Shown in pieces: positions 44,159 to 55,451 of a stretch of DNA of 64,000 bases (position 1 is its first letter; each line of letters opens with the position of its first letter). Position numbers and translations under genes: made by a program. Source of the stretch: Zygnema cylindricum (taxonomy: Eukaryota > Streptophyta > Zygnematophyceae > Zygnematales > Zygnemataceae); NCBI GenBank assembly GCA_037447655.1, contig JBBHKE010002130.1, positions 48,996 to 112,995 on the forward strand, read 5' to 3'. The notes beneath the pieces are model-generated. The model had not been told where the DNA came from and searched no databases. It saw only the letters and a list, made by a program, of their open reading frames with translations.

Positions 44159-45126
44159 TTTCCGAGGGGAAGGAGAACTAGCAGTCGCCTCCAATCAAGT
44201 TCCCACTTTGCCTACTCTACTAACCCAAAAGAACCTCAGACCATCTGCGAAGCCTTCTCTTCTCGAGAAAGGACTCACCGGATTGAAGCGGCAAACGATA
44301 AAATGAAGTCCCTAATGGAAGCTCAAACATGGGAGCTGGTTGATCTACCTCTGGACCAGAAAGCCATTGGAAGTAAATTGGTTTTTAAAATGAAATTAAA
44401 CCTTGATGGCACGATTGACTGGTATAAGGCTATAAATTTGGCCAAAGGTTAAAATCAAAAGGAAAGAATCGACTTTGAGGAAACTTTCTCTTCAGTGGTA
44501 AGGTTCCCAACTGTCAGAATCTAACTCTGTTTAGCTGCCATTGAAAACATGGAAGTCCATGAGATGGACGTTAAACAACTTTCCTTCATAGGGAGCTGGA
44601 AGAAACTATTTATATGCAGCAAACAAAAATGTATGTAGAAAAAGGAAAAGAAAACCTAGTATGTAAACAGATGAAATCCTTGTATGGGCTGAAACAAGCC
44701 CTCAGAAAGTGGAACCTAAAGTTAGATGAGTTCCTCACCAAACTAGGTTTCAAAAGAAATAGTTAACACCATTCTGTTTGTGTTTTACAATGGGAGGATG
44801 GAATACTGTATATTGCTGTTTATGTAGATGATTTGCTGTTTATCAGCAAATCCATAGATGAAATAAATAGGATCAAAAGTGCCCTGAAATCAACGTTTGA
44901 GATGAAAGACCTATGTGAGGCCAAATTTATTTTAGGAATACAAGTAGAGAGAGATAGAAGTAAGAGGCAAATCATGTTAACTCAAAGAGAGGCTATAAGT
45001 TCCATGCTTGAAAAGTTTGATATGAAAGAGGCTAAAGGATGTGTCACTCCTATGGATTACATACACAAATTAGAGGGAGCTGACTCAAAGTCAAGCATTC
45101 TAGTTGATAAGATGCTAGAGTCATAG
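44159..45126 (+). pseudogene. Reverse transcriptase, D1
   Basis: Fragments in order: ANDKMKSLMEAQTWELVDLP, IGSKLVFKMKLNLDGT, a degraded SLCLAAIENMEVHEMDVK, SLYGLKQALRKWNLKLDEFL, and YIAVYVDDLLFISKS with intact YVDD near 44819. The stretch to 45126 is open (KDLCEAKFILGIQVERDRS). At least four stops or shifts lie upstream. The position corresponding to the shared D3/D4 stop reads GAA here (GKENLVCK near 44650). Confidence 0.8.
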
Positions 45127-45802
45127 GAGAAGGATTTCATGGCCTCAAAACCATATAGGCAGGTAGTTGAAAGTCTTTTTTTTTTATGAACTGTATTAGG
45201 CCAGATGTGGTAGCACCGGTTGGAGCATGAAGTAGGAGTCTGCAGAATCCAAAAAGGTCAAACTAGGAAGGTGCAAAAAGAGTCCTGAGGTATTTGGCAG
45301 GAACTTAGAATCTTAAACTTATCCTCGAAAGAGAGTCAAGCTGAAAACGTGGAGCGATGCAGGTTAAGGAGACATGCACAGCAGAAAATCCACCACTGGA
45401 TTTGTTTTAAAGATTGGAAATGGTACCTCCTGCTCGAGCAGCAAACTTTAGAAGGTCATCGCCCAATCAACTATGGAGTCCGAATATATGGCAGCAAGTT
45501 CAACCCTCAAGGAACTCCTGTGGGTAAAAGCACTTTTGCAAGAATTGGGACATATGCAATCTGGTCCTCAAGTCATCTGGTGCGACAACCAGGCAGCAAT
45601 TGCCATAGCCTCTAACCCCAGCCACCACTTTAAGAGCAAGTATTTGAGTATCAGACTCTATTTTGTCCGTGAAAATGTGCTTGCAAAGGTTATTAAAATG
45701 TGCGATTTGCCGGATGAAAACATGGTTGCAGATATGCTAACTAAAGCTCTTCCTGCACTTAAATTACAATTTTGCAGAAAGGCTATTGGTCTAAGTGAGT
45801 AA
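45127..45802 (+). pseudogene. RNase H, D1
   Basis: Starts with a frame break and a poly-T expansion near 45178. The clean C-terminal part at 45473-45802 contains TMESEYMAASSTLKELLWVK (from just upstream), VIWCDNQAAIAIASNPSHH, SKYLSIRLYFVREN and VADMLTKALPALKLQFCRKA. It ends GLSE then TAA, 24 bp before the purine tract. RNase H motif residues Glu (MESEY) and Asp (WCDNQ) are kept. Confidence 0.8.
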
Positions 45803-45810
45803 CTGAGTCT

Positions 45811-45825
45811 AAAGCTTTAGGGGAG
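45811..45825 (+). promoter_or_regulatory. Polypurine tract, D1
   Basis: AAAGCTTTAGGGGAG directly before TGTTGG. The same tract precedes the D4 3' LTR (59732-59747 region) and, as a relic, lies inside family C. Confidence 0.7.
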
Positions 45826-46821
45826 TGTTGGTTTTGAAAGCTTTAACTTCAGTATATAGAGCTGTGAGGGAAGCCTAAGTACTTCGAATATTTTGGTGTA
45901 GTTTGAAGTGTAATACTTACCTTCAATAGTGTGATAGTAAAATGTTTTCTCAAGAGTATCAGTACGATCACATATACACGCGTCGACTTTTTAGACAGTA
46001 CAACAAATGCCGAATGATCATGGCCACATGTCATCTATCGGACGACTGAATTCGTGGGATCAGGCGGACGGAAATTAAACCGGACATTTGGGAACACAAG
46101 TGGAAATGACAATCACCAGATGTTGATTCGTATCAGATTAACGGTGGGAATTTTGAGAGGGACCACAGATGAGGAGGAGCTTTGTAAGCATCCCTGATAG
46201 TTGTACTAGTTTACCAGAGCAAGTTAGAAGTATTTGAGGTTGCTGACTAAGCAAGCAACATTATGTGTACGACATCAGATTGTAAATACGTGAAGAGATT
46301 GTTTTTTGAAGCGTAGCGCTTTAGGAAATAGTGTTTCACTATTCACTTTTAGGCTAGTTGAATTTGGTTTTTGGAAGTACACTAGTGTACCTTGTCGTAC
46401 CATCGTATAATACTACTATTCAGGGTAATGACATCTAATTGGCTAATGGGCAGTAGATGCTCTCTCAGAGTATAAAAATTAGGACTTAGATATATTGTTG
46501 TATCCAGTTTTGAGATAAGGAAACTAAAAGGCAGTTTTTGGGAAACTTGCAGGTCCTGTATCTTATGGTCTACTTGGTCAATTTGGCTGTAACTTTGGGG
46601 GTTAACGGTACGTATGCTGAGGTTTTTATGTGCTGAGTTTTGTGTTAATAAAATCCGTGTGTCATAATCTATAGTGTGGTATAGTTCAGTAAAAATGTGA
46701 GGTATTAGAGTAGTGAATTACAGTGTTTTGTGGGGACTTTCTAAAAAGCTTCTACTTAAGCTATGTCTACTTCTACTTCTACTCCTGCAGCTCTAACTAA
46801 CCCTTTTGTCATAGAACAACA
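45826..46821 (+). repeat. Family D 3' LTR of D1
   Basis: 996 bp, TGTTGGTTTTGAAAGC to GAACAACA, followed by satellite 1. Confidence 0.9.
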
Positions 46822-48568
46822 AATTCTAACCTAACTTACACAACTGTTAGCGCTAATAGGAATTGTTAACTAAACTACACAAACTGTTAGAGCTAACAAG
46901 AATTGTTATCTAAACTACACAAACTGTTAGCGTTAACAAGAATTCTTATCTAAACTAGACAAATTGTTAGCGGTAACATGAATTGTTATCTAAACTACAG
47001 AAGCTGTTAGCAATAACAATAATTGTTACCTAACTTACACAAACTGTTAGCGCTAACACGAATTGTAGCCTAACTTACAAACTGTTAGGTGCTTACATAA
47101 ATTGTTATCTAAACTACACAAACTGTTAGCGGTAATAGGAATTGTTATCTAAACTACACAAGTTGTTAGCACTAACAAGAATTGTAACCTAACTTACACA
47201 AACTGTTAACGCTAACAAGAATTGTTACCTAACTTACACAAACTGTTAGGGCTAACAAGAATTGTCACCTAACTTACAAACTGTTAACGCTAACAGAAAT
47301 GGTTATTTAAACTACACAAACTCTTAGAAATAACAAGAATTGTAACCTAATTTACAAAACTTTTAGCGCTAACAGGAATTGTTATCTAAACTACACAAAT
47401 TGTTAACGTTAACAAGAATAGTTATCTAAACTACACAAACTGTTAGCGCTTATAAGAATAGTTATCTATACCACACAAACTGTTATTGCAAACAGGAATT
47501 GTTACCTAACCTACACAAATTTGTTAACGCTAACAAGAACTGTAACCTAATTTACACAAACTCTTAGCCTTACAAGAATTTTTACCTAACTTACACAGTC
47601 TCTTAGCGCTAAGAGAAACTGTTATCTAAATTACACAAACTGTTTGCCCTAACAAGAATTGTTTTCTAAATTACACAAACTGATAGCGCTAACATGAATT
47701 GTTTCCTAACTTACACAAACTGTTAGCGCTAACAAAATTGTTATCTAAACAACACAAATTGTTAGCACTAACAGGAATTATAACTTAACTTACAAAAAAT
47801 CTTAGCTCTAACAAATATTGTTACCTAACTTACACAAACTGTTAGTGCTAACATGAATTGTTTTCTAAACTACACATACTGTTAGCCTAACAGAAGTTGT
47901 TACATAATTTACACAAACTGTTAGCGCTAAGAGGAATTGTTATCTAAATTACACAAACTGTTAGGGCTAACAACAATTATAACCTAACTTAGACAGTCTC
48001 TTAGCGCTAAGAGAAACTGTTATCTAAATTACACAAACTGTTTGCGTTAACAAGAATTGTTATATAAATTACACAAACTATTAGCGCAAACAGGAATTGT
48101 TCCCTAACTTACACAAACAGTTAGCACTAACAGATGTTGTTACCTAACATACACAAACAGTTAGCGATAACAAGAATTGTTATCTAAACTACACAAACTT
48201 TTAGCACTAACAAGAATAGTAACCTAACTTCCACAAACAGTTAGCGCTAACAGGATTTGTTACCTAGCTTACACAAAATGTAAGCGCTAACAAGAATTGT
48301 TTTCTAATGTACACAAACTGTTAGCGCTAACAAGAATAGTTACCTAACTTACACAAACTATTAGCGCTAACAAAAATTGTTATCTAAACTACACAAACTG
48401 TTAGCGCTAACAGGAATTGTTATCCAAATTACACAAACTGATAGCGCCAATAGGAATTGTTTTCTAAATTACACAAACTGTTTACGCTAACAGAAATTGT
48501 TATCTAATTTACACAAACTGTTAGCAACAACAAGAATTGTTACCTAATTTACACAAACTGTTAGCGCT
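46822..48568 (+). repeat. Satellite 1 array segment
   Basis: About 44 forward 40-bp monomers. A block containing CTTAGCGCTAAGAGAAACTG recurs about 398 bp apart (near 47600 and 48000). No gene. Confidence 0.95.
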
Positions 48569-49557
48569 TGTTGTTTTTGGAAAGCTTTAAGTGTTAGCAA
48601 ATTTATAGGACAGCGAAAAAATAGATCTATAGGGACATGCGTTGTCACTTGAAACACAGTGCAGGTTTTTGAATGATACCGACATCAGCATTAGAACAAA
48701 GAAGTTGCGACGCAGATGTAACAAGCGTTGCTGCTGTTACTTTTGATATGGTATGTATGGACAAACGCAGCCTACGATGTAACAAGACAAACGCAACTGC
48801 TGTTATTTTGGTACAAGACAACGCACATGTTACACAACAAGATAAACGCAGCTACCACTAATTTTGGTATGGGACAGCGTAGCTGCTACGAAGCTGTAGA
48901 TATTTGACTGTGATCAGGAATTGGACTGCGCTGCTACGGTTGATATGAATCAAGTCAACGGACGAGATTCATAAGAGAATAATTAAGTGACTCGCTTACA
49001 GATGTTCTGCAACAGCTGATGGACGTACTCAGACAATTGTCACTAAGCTAGGCGACAAGTATTTGAACAAATCACCTGTATAGGATTCTCAGTAATATTG
49101 ATTACACACTGATAGATTAGTTTTAGCGTGATTAGAAGCACTTAGACCTTAGTGGCAGTTTAGTTCTTTTGGACGTATCTTTTAGGAACACTTGTATCGG
49201 CGGTACAGCACTATGTAGTAGTACAACTGAGTGAAGAGTATAAGACTTAGGACGTAGAACATTTTATGTATCCAAAATTCCAGATTTTGTAATCTGCAAA
49301 CTATTTTTGGGAAACTTCAGAGTTGCATATCTTGGTGTATGTTGGATCAATTAAGCTGAAACTTTGGGATTTGTTGGTCTTTGGGATATTTTATACTGTG
49401 GTATATTTTGTTGCAGTTTGTTTTACTTTCTCAGATTTGGTGAGCTGTAGAAAATAGCTGTTTGATAGGATTCTTGATAAGCTTCTGTGAGTGAGATTAT
49501 GTCTACTTCCACTACTAATGCTGACGCTCCACCAGCTCCTGTGGTCGTAGAACAACA
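48569..49557 (+). repeat. Family D 5' LTR of D3
   Basis: 989 bp, TGTTGTTTTTGGAAAGC to GAACAACA. U3 has the CGCAACTGCTGTTATTTT module (48791-48808). TATAAG (49239-49244) precedes GACTTAGGACGTAGAAC. LTR-borne gag ATG at 49499. Confidence 0.88.
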
Positions 49558-50610
49558 ATTTATGGGCGTGTCATCAAGAATTCCTATTTTCTCGGGAGAA
49601 AAATACGCATATTGGGCGGATATGGAGGAAACACACTTCGAAAATGTTAATCTTTTGGATGTTTTAGATGGTTCACTAGCAAAATCGGATCCGTCTTAGT
49701 CAAAGAAAAATTAGCAAGCTTGGTCAATTTTGAAGTTCTGTATTTCATAAAAATTGGCTATGTCACGGATAAAAATCAAAAAGGCGATCGATATCTAGAA
49801 ATCTCTGAAGGATGATTTTGAAAAGGCTAATGTTCGAATGAAATATTTTTGGCTGGACGGATTTGGGACTTCAAATACACGAGTGGCACAATGGCAGAAT
49901 ATTGTAATAAATTTCGAATACTAATAGATTTTCCAGCTTGTCTAGGTGGATCGTTTCCTCAGTTTCAGAAGGCTGCTTTGCTAATGAGGAGTCTTCCTAA
50001 TACTATGAGAGCAGCGTCTGATAGGCTGAAACAAAAAGATAAAGTAAGCTGGAACCTACAATTAGCTATTTATTTGATATTGGAAGAGGAAGCAGATTCT
50101 AAAATTCTTAATGGTGACAAACAAGTAGAGGCATTTAGCACAAAATTTGACAAAAAAGCTCAGTTTAATCAGCAGAAAAATGAGTTTAATCAGAATCTAA
50201 ATCAGTTTAGACAGTTTAATCTAAGAGGAAATAGACAATCTTTCACTGCTTGTTTATATTGTAATAAAAAAGGTCATGGATATAAATTCTGTCCTAAGCT
50301 TAAGAAAGCTAATGAAACTCGTCTGTACAGGCCTAGATGGCAGCAGAGCCAATTTCATCAAGGCTTCACGAGATCATCACAACGAGGAAATGCACTATTC
50401 TCGGCGTCTTCATCTCATCACGACGAGTCTCTTTCACTCTCTGACAAGGAGGATGATGATCTATTTGTTATGGCCGCAGCAATGGAGGGCGCGAAAGACA
50501 ATGGATGGATAATGGACACGGGAGCATCGGCCCACATGTGCTGGATTAAGGCAATTTTCAAAAATTTGAAATCAACACAAGAGAAAATATCTACTATGCA
50601 TGTGGAATAA
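49499..50610 (+). pseudogene. gag: gag and protease, D3
   Basis: LTR-borne ATG. The clean N-terminal frame (MSTSTTNADAPPAPVVVEQQ, then FMGVSSRIPIFSGEKYAYWADM) runs to TAG at 49697, which is TGG in D4. Another stop at 49711 and breaks follow. A clean frame returns at 49849-50610: Gag C-terminal core (EYCNKFRILIDFPACLGG, AALLMRSLPNTMRAASDRL), an Asn/Gln-rich stretch, a perfect knuckle CLYCNKKGHGYKFC, and protease WIMDTGASAHMCW with intact D-T-G-A. It ends at a stop (50608-50610) 30 residues past the protease motif. Confidence 0.8.
49558..49568 (+). promoter_or_regulatory. Primer-binding site, D3 (decayed)
   Basis: ATTTATGGGCG, three changes from GGTTATGGGCC; translated as FMGVSS. Confidence 0.55.
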
Positions 50611-51783
50611 GTGTGCAAACGCGGGCTGTAGGTAAAGTCTCATTGCTAGTTGATGTAGAGGTGAAGGCAGTTGAGAGAATTCTTCATAATGTTCTCTTTG
50701 TCTCAGATTTTAAGAAAAAATTGTTCTCAACTTCTTTGGTAGAAAGTAAAGAATTTGAGGTCAATCTGAAACATGGCAGCCTGGTTGTTAGCAAAAATGG
50801 GAAAATTGCAGTTACGTGAACAAGAGATGCCAGCAAAATGTATCAAATGGATATGCCCGATAATAAAGAAAATGATGTTTTGTATTCCGGTGCATTATCC
50901 TCAGATGAGCTGTGGCATAAAAGGTTAGGCCATGTGAACTATGACAGTTTGAAAAAGATGGTCAATGCTGGTAAAATAGAAGGAGTCACTTTTTTCAAAC
51001 CAGTCACATAAAACGTATGATGCATGTGCATTAGGTAAAATACATAGATTACTGTTTCCCCAAGAGTCTGAACATAAGTCTACTAAACTTTTGCAACTCA
51101 TTCATTCAGATGTTTTCGGCCTAGCAAATGTAACATTTGCCGGGGGGGTAAAATATATGGTTACATTTACAGGTGATTTTTTAAGGTTTACAAAGGTCTA
51201 CTTTATGAAGGAAAAAAGTGAAGTCTTCACTCATTTTCAACACTACAAAGCGTGGGCGGAGAAAGTACACGGTTTGCGAATTCTGGAGCTCAGATCGGAC
51301 AATGGCGGGGAATATACGTAAAAGAGTTTGAAAACTTCTTACTCAAGGAAGGTATCATTAAAAAACTGACTGTCCCATACTCTTCGGAACAGAATGGGGT
51401 CTCACAAAGACTAAATAGAACTATCACAGAAAGCTCTAGATCCATGCTTGCGGATAAGGACGTAGATCCGAAATTTTGGGCTGAAGCATTAAATTGTGCT
51501 GTTTATATCATAAATAAGATATGTTCAAGATCGGTAGAAACAACTCTTTATGAGATCTAGATGGGTAGAAAACCGGATGTCAGTCATTTCAAATTCTTTG
51601 GAAGTTAATGCTTTATTTTGGATACTTCTAATGGTATATAAAAAATGGAACCTAAGGGATTGCCGGGCATATTGTTAGGATATGATGATCACTCTAAAGG
51701 CTATAGAGTCTTTGTCTTTAAATGACAAAAAATCATTGTAGCAAAGGAACATTGTTGTCAAAGATGAACTAGAATCAATAGAA
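50611..51783 (+). pseudogene. Integrase, D3
   Basis: 50613-50819 encodes the pre-integrase segment (VSLLVDVEVKAVERILHNVLF). Next come LWHKRLGHVNYDSLKKM (HHCC histidines present), CALGKIHRLLFP after a break, and at 51091 IHSDVFGLANV, FTGDFLRFTKVYF and LELRSDNGGEY. After a 1-base shift near 51320 comes PYSSEQNGVSQRLNRTITE. The catalytic Glu is Gln here. TAG at 51558 replaces a TGG found in D4 (KIWTG). Several stops near 51605 and 51722. Confidence 0.78.
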
Positions 51784-52974
51784 ATGTTTAAAATGACAGA
51801 GCATCAGAAGCAGCAAAAAGTACAGGAATATGTCATTTTAGATAGCATCCATAATATTGTCCCACAGATGCAAAAGTCACCAGTGGTAACACGGGAGTCG
51901 GAACATAATTCGGTTTCACAACAAGTTCGTTTTGAAGCGGACCAACAACAGTCACTACCACTGGATCGCAACCAGCACAACAAGCACAACGCACGGAATC
52001 GGATAATTTCAGCCTCACAATTTCCAGGGGGAATGAGATCTAGTAGCCACCTGCAAGCAAGTTCTCACTTTGCCTACTCGGCAACCTCAGGGGAGCCTCC
52101 GACCATCCGGGAAGCCTTCTTATCACCGGAGTGGAATCATTGGATCGAGGCGGCAAACGATGAAATGAAGTCGATCATGGAGGCTCAGACATGGGAGCTT
52201 GTGGACCTTCCTCCGGATCGAAAAGCAATCGGCAGCACATTGATATTCAAGGTGAATTTAAATCCACATAATACCATTGAACGATACAAGGCTAGACTTG
52301 TGGCAAAGCGGTATAATCAAAAGGAGGGAATTGACTTTGAAAAAACATTTTCTCCTGTTTTAAGGTTTCCGACAGTTAGGATTTTGCTATCTCTAGCCGC
52401 TATAGAAGATAGGGAAATACATCAAATGGATGTAAAGACGACATTTTTCCATAGAGAACTAGAGGAGACCATTTACATGCAGCAGCCTGAAATGTATGCA
52501 GAACCAGGAAAATAGCACTTAGGATGTAAACTTCTAAAATCTTTGTATGGTCTAAAACAAGCCTCGAGGCAATCGAATCTAAAACTTGATGAATTCTTAA
52601 CTGGCCTATGTTTTAGAAAGATAAGTTTTGATCACTCTGTTTATGTTTCAAAGGGTGAAAATGGAATACTATATATAGCGATATACGTAGATGATTTACT
52701 ATTAGTTAGCAAATTAATGATTGAAATTAACAAATTTTAAAATGCTTTAAAATCACGATTTCAGATGAAAGACGTCGGTGAGGCAAAATATATTTTTGGT
52801 ATTCAGGTGGACACGGAAAGGAAAAATAGATTAATAAAATTGACTCAAAAAGAGGCTATTGGAAACATGTTAGATGAATATGAAATGCGGGGGGCAAAAG
52901 GATGTGTAACACCAATGGAGTGTCGGCATAAGTTAAAGGGGGGAAAAACAGAACCGGGTGTTATTGTCAGGTAA
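51784..52974 (+). pseudogene. Linker and reverse transcriptase, D3
   Basis: 51784-52515 is open for 243 codons: a Gln/Glu-rich linker, then PTIREAFLSPEWNHWIEAANDEMKS, RYKARLVAKRYNQKEGIDF and the first catalytic Asp in MDVKTTFFHRELEE. It stops at TAG 52513-52515, exactly where D4 also has TAG. Beyond it 52543-52740 gives GLKQASRQSNLKLDEFL and YIAIYVDDLLLVSK (YVDD intact), and 52765-52974 gives KDVGEAKYIFGIQVDTE and MRGAKGCVTPMECRHKL. RT would copy element RNA into DNA. Only a few lesions separate these pieces. Confidence 0.82.
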
Positions 52975-53612
52975 ATCTTTGAGTTAGGGGAGGATGATCT
53001 TACGACACTGATACCTTACAGACAGATGGTGGGAAGTTTAATATATTTCATGAACTGTACCCGTCCGGATATTGTTGCAGCAGTTGGGGTACTGAGCAGA
53101 AGTCTGGAGAATCTAAAGAAATCTTGACCGTGATGCAGCAACAAGAGTTTTAAGATACTTAGCTGGAACAAAAGACCTCAAACTCACACTCGGCGGAGGA
53201 GAAGTGAAGCTGCAAACATAGAGTGATGCAAGCTATGGCGACATGCCAAGCCGAAAATCCACCACGGGATTTGTTCGGCAAATTGGGAACGGGACTTGCT
53301 GTTGGAGTAGCAAGCTTCAAATGGTCACGAAATGATTCACGATAGAGTCAGAATATATGGCGGCGAGCTCGGCCCTCAAAGAACTCCTATGGGTGAAATC
53401 CATGTTACAAGAATTGAATACATGCAGGTTGGTCCACAAGTAATCTGGTGTGATACCCACGTTGCCATTGCTATTGCTTCTAACCAGAGTCACCACTTCA
53501 AAAGCAATCACAAGGATGTAAGATTACGCTTTGTAAGGGAAAAAGTGTTTTCTAGAGTGATTAAATTATGTTATTTGCCAGATGCAAAAATGGTTGCTGA
53601 TATGCTTACAAA
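52975..53612 (+). pseudogene. RNase H, D3, C-terminus lost by deletion
   Basis: PYRQMVGSLIYFMNCTRPDIVAAVGVLSRSL, a frameshift near 53122, SDASYGDMPSRKSTTGFV (first Asp), then at 53332 onward VIWCDTHVAIAIASNQSHH and SNHKDVRLRFVREKV to VADMLTKA. There, at about 53612, the sequence jumps into the end of another LTR, removing the last ~17 codons, the 3' region and nearly a whole LTR. The open frame therefore reads RNase H straight into the N-terminus of Gag (to 53754). Confidence 0.78.
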
Positions 53613-54221
53613 AGCTGCTGTTGTTTCCTCTGCTTCGATGATTGTAAAAGAACAGGTTATGGGCCTGACATCAAGAATTTATATCTTCTTAGGGGAAAAA
53701 TATGTTTATTTTGCGGATATGGTGGAAACTCACTTTGGAAATGTTAATCTTTAAGATATTTTGGATGGTTCACTGGCGGAATTGGATCCCTCTTGGTCGA
53801 AGAAAAATTTGCAAGCTCAATCTATTCTAAAATTAGGTATCTCAAAAAAATTGGCTATGTCACGAATAAAAATGAAAAAGGCGATCAATATCTAAAAGTC
53901 TCTCAAAGATGATGACGAAAAGGCTGATTTCGAAGAAGAATTATTTTTGGTTGGCAAAATTAGGGACTTAAAATACAAGTGGGCACAATGGCCAAATATG
54001 GTAAAAAGTTTCGAATTCTAATAGATTGTCATGTCTATGGAGGTGGAATTAAGTGAATAGATGAGTTGCTGCACTACTATACTGCCATGCTGCGGCTGTC
54101 CAATAACACGGATGCAGTGGGACTAGGTGACTTGTTAAACTGCTACGTTGTTATGCTGCGATATTGCGCTAGTTTGATAGTGAAGCTGCGCTGGCATATT
54201 AAAACTAAAGCTCTAGGGGAG
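53613..54221 (+). pseudogene. D5 remnant: LTR end, primer site, truncated gag, D 3' region
   Basis: 53613-53654 is the last ~42 bp of a D LTR (with the Ala/Ser-rich gag start region), 53655-53665 a perfect primer site GGTTATGGGCC. Then gag TSRIYIFLGEKYVYFADMVETHFGNVNL with a stop at 53752 and further decayed gag to about 54042. A deletion then joins to the D body end (GGAATTAAGTGAATAG, compare 59574-59590) and a D purine tract CTCTAGGGGAGG. Confidence 0.72.
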
Positions 54222-54726
54222 GGTTGTTTTTGGAAAGCTTTAAGTCTCAACAAATTTATAGGACGGCGAAAAAATAGATCTATAGGGACACGCGTTGTCA
54301 CTTGAAGCACAGTGCAGGTTTTTGAATGGTACCGACATCAGCATTAGAACAACGCAGCTCCGACCTAGATGGAACAAGCGCAGCTGCGGTTATTTCTGAT
54401 ATGGTATGTACGGACTAGCGCAGCCTGCGACGCAACAGGACAAACGCAACTGCTGATATTTTGGTACAGGATAACACAGCTGGTACACAACAAGACAAAC
54501 GCAGCTGCAGCTATTTTTGGTATAGGACAACGTAGTTGCAACAAAGCTAAAGATATTTGAATTTGATCAGGAATTGGACTACGCTACTACGATTGATATG
54601 AATCAAGTCAACGGACGAGATTCATAAGAGAATAATTAAATGACTCGCTAACAGATGTTTTGCAACAGCCGGATGGACGTACCCAGACAATTGTCACTAA
54701 GCCAGGCGACAAGTATTTGAACAAAT
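54222..54726 (+). repeat. Family D 3' LTR, left part, interrupted by D4
   Basis: 505 bp matching 48569-49073 (first base T to G: GGTTGTTTTTGG). It ends after GTATTTGAACAAAT, where D4 starts. Three copies of the CGCARCTGC-type U3 module at about 54377, 54444 and 54498. Confidence 0.82.
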
Positions 54727-55451
54727 TGTTGTCTTTTTGGAAAGCTTTCAGTCTCAGAGCATCGCAGTTGCTTTACAGACAAAGCAGCGCAGCTCCTATA
54801 CAGACAGAGCAACGCAACTGCTATACAACAGAGCAGCGCAGCTGCTATACAGCAGCGCAGCTGCTATACAGCACAGCAGCGCAGCAGCGAAGCTGGAACA
54901 CAGACAGGACAAGGCAACCACGATTATATTTGATATTGTTCGTACGGACAACGCAATGTCTGATATTCTTAATGTGATTCTGTACAGGATAGCGTAACTG
55001 CGATAGATACGATTCCAGTTAGCTTACTGATAGCTCAGTGGTACCTTAGTGATAGCTCAATGGTAGCTTGACAGATTAGTGGTAGCTTGGTGGTTTGATG
55101 TACCTCTCAAGTACACTGGTGTTGCCAGTTCAACACAAGTATAAGACTTAGGACTCATAACATATTATGTATCTAGACTTCCAAGTAGTACAAGACAGTT
55201 TTTGGGAAACTTCTGAGTATTATATCTTGAGTGTTGTCGGGTCAATTGTGCTATAACTTTGGGAGTTATCAGTGTTTATTCTACTCTATATTCTGATAGA
55301 GTTTTGTGAGGTTTTGAATGCTTGTATGAGAAGTGGTGAGCACTTAAGAACAGCTGTTTGGTAGGATTCTTGATAGCTTCTGAGAGTGTATCATGTCTAC
55401 TTCTACTACTACTGCTGCTCCTCCACCTGCACTAGTGGTTGTAAAACAACA
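54727..55451 (+). repeat. Family D 5' LTR of D4
   Basis: TGTTGTCTTTTTGG to AAACAACA. U3 has a CAGCTG repeat cluster (54765-54900) and AGTGGTAGCTT-like repeats (55020-55090). TATAAG (55140-55145) precedes GACTTAGGACTCATAAC. LTR-borne gag ATG at 55393. Confidence 0.88.

Larger units (their letters stand above)
40782..46821 (+). mobile_element. Family D element D1, full-length copia-type, degenerate
   Basis: LTRs 40782-41775 and 45826-46821, body about 4.05 kb with gag, PR, IN, RT, RNase H in copia order. Flanks AATTG (40777-40781) and AATTC (46822-46826) are a target duplication with one later change, within satellite 1. Many frameshifts and stops throughout; this is the oldest-looking D copy. 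It still keeps the integrase Glu and the YVDD box. Confidence 0.88.
48569..54726 (+). mobile_element. Family D composite D3-D5: two bodies fused, 3' LTR cut by D4
   Basis: 5' LTR 48569-49557, D3 body with gag to RNase H (to about 53612), then an abrupt join to the last ~42 bp of another D LTR, its primer site and a truncated gag (D5, to about 54042). A second deletion joins this to the 3' end of a D body and to the first 505 bp of a D LTR (54222-54726), where D4 begins. The arrangement implies an ancestral LTR-body-LTR-body-LTR tandem that lost its middle LTR. The left flank GCGCT has no visible right copy. Confidence 0.8.
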
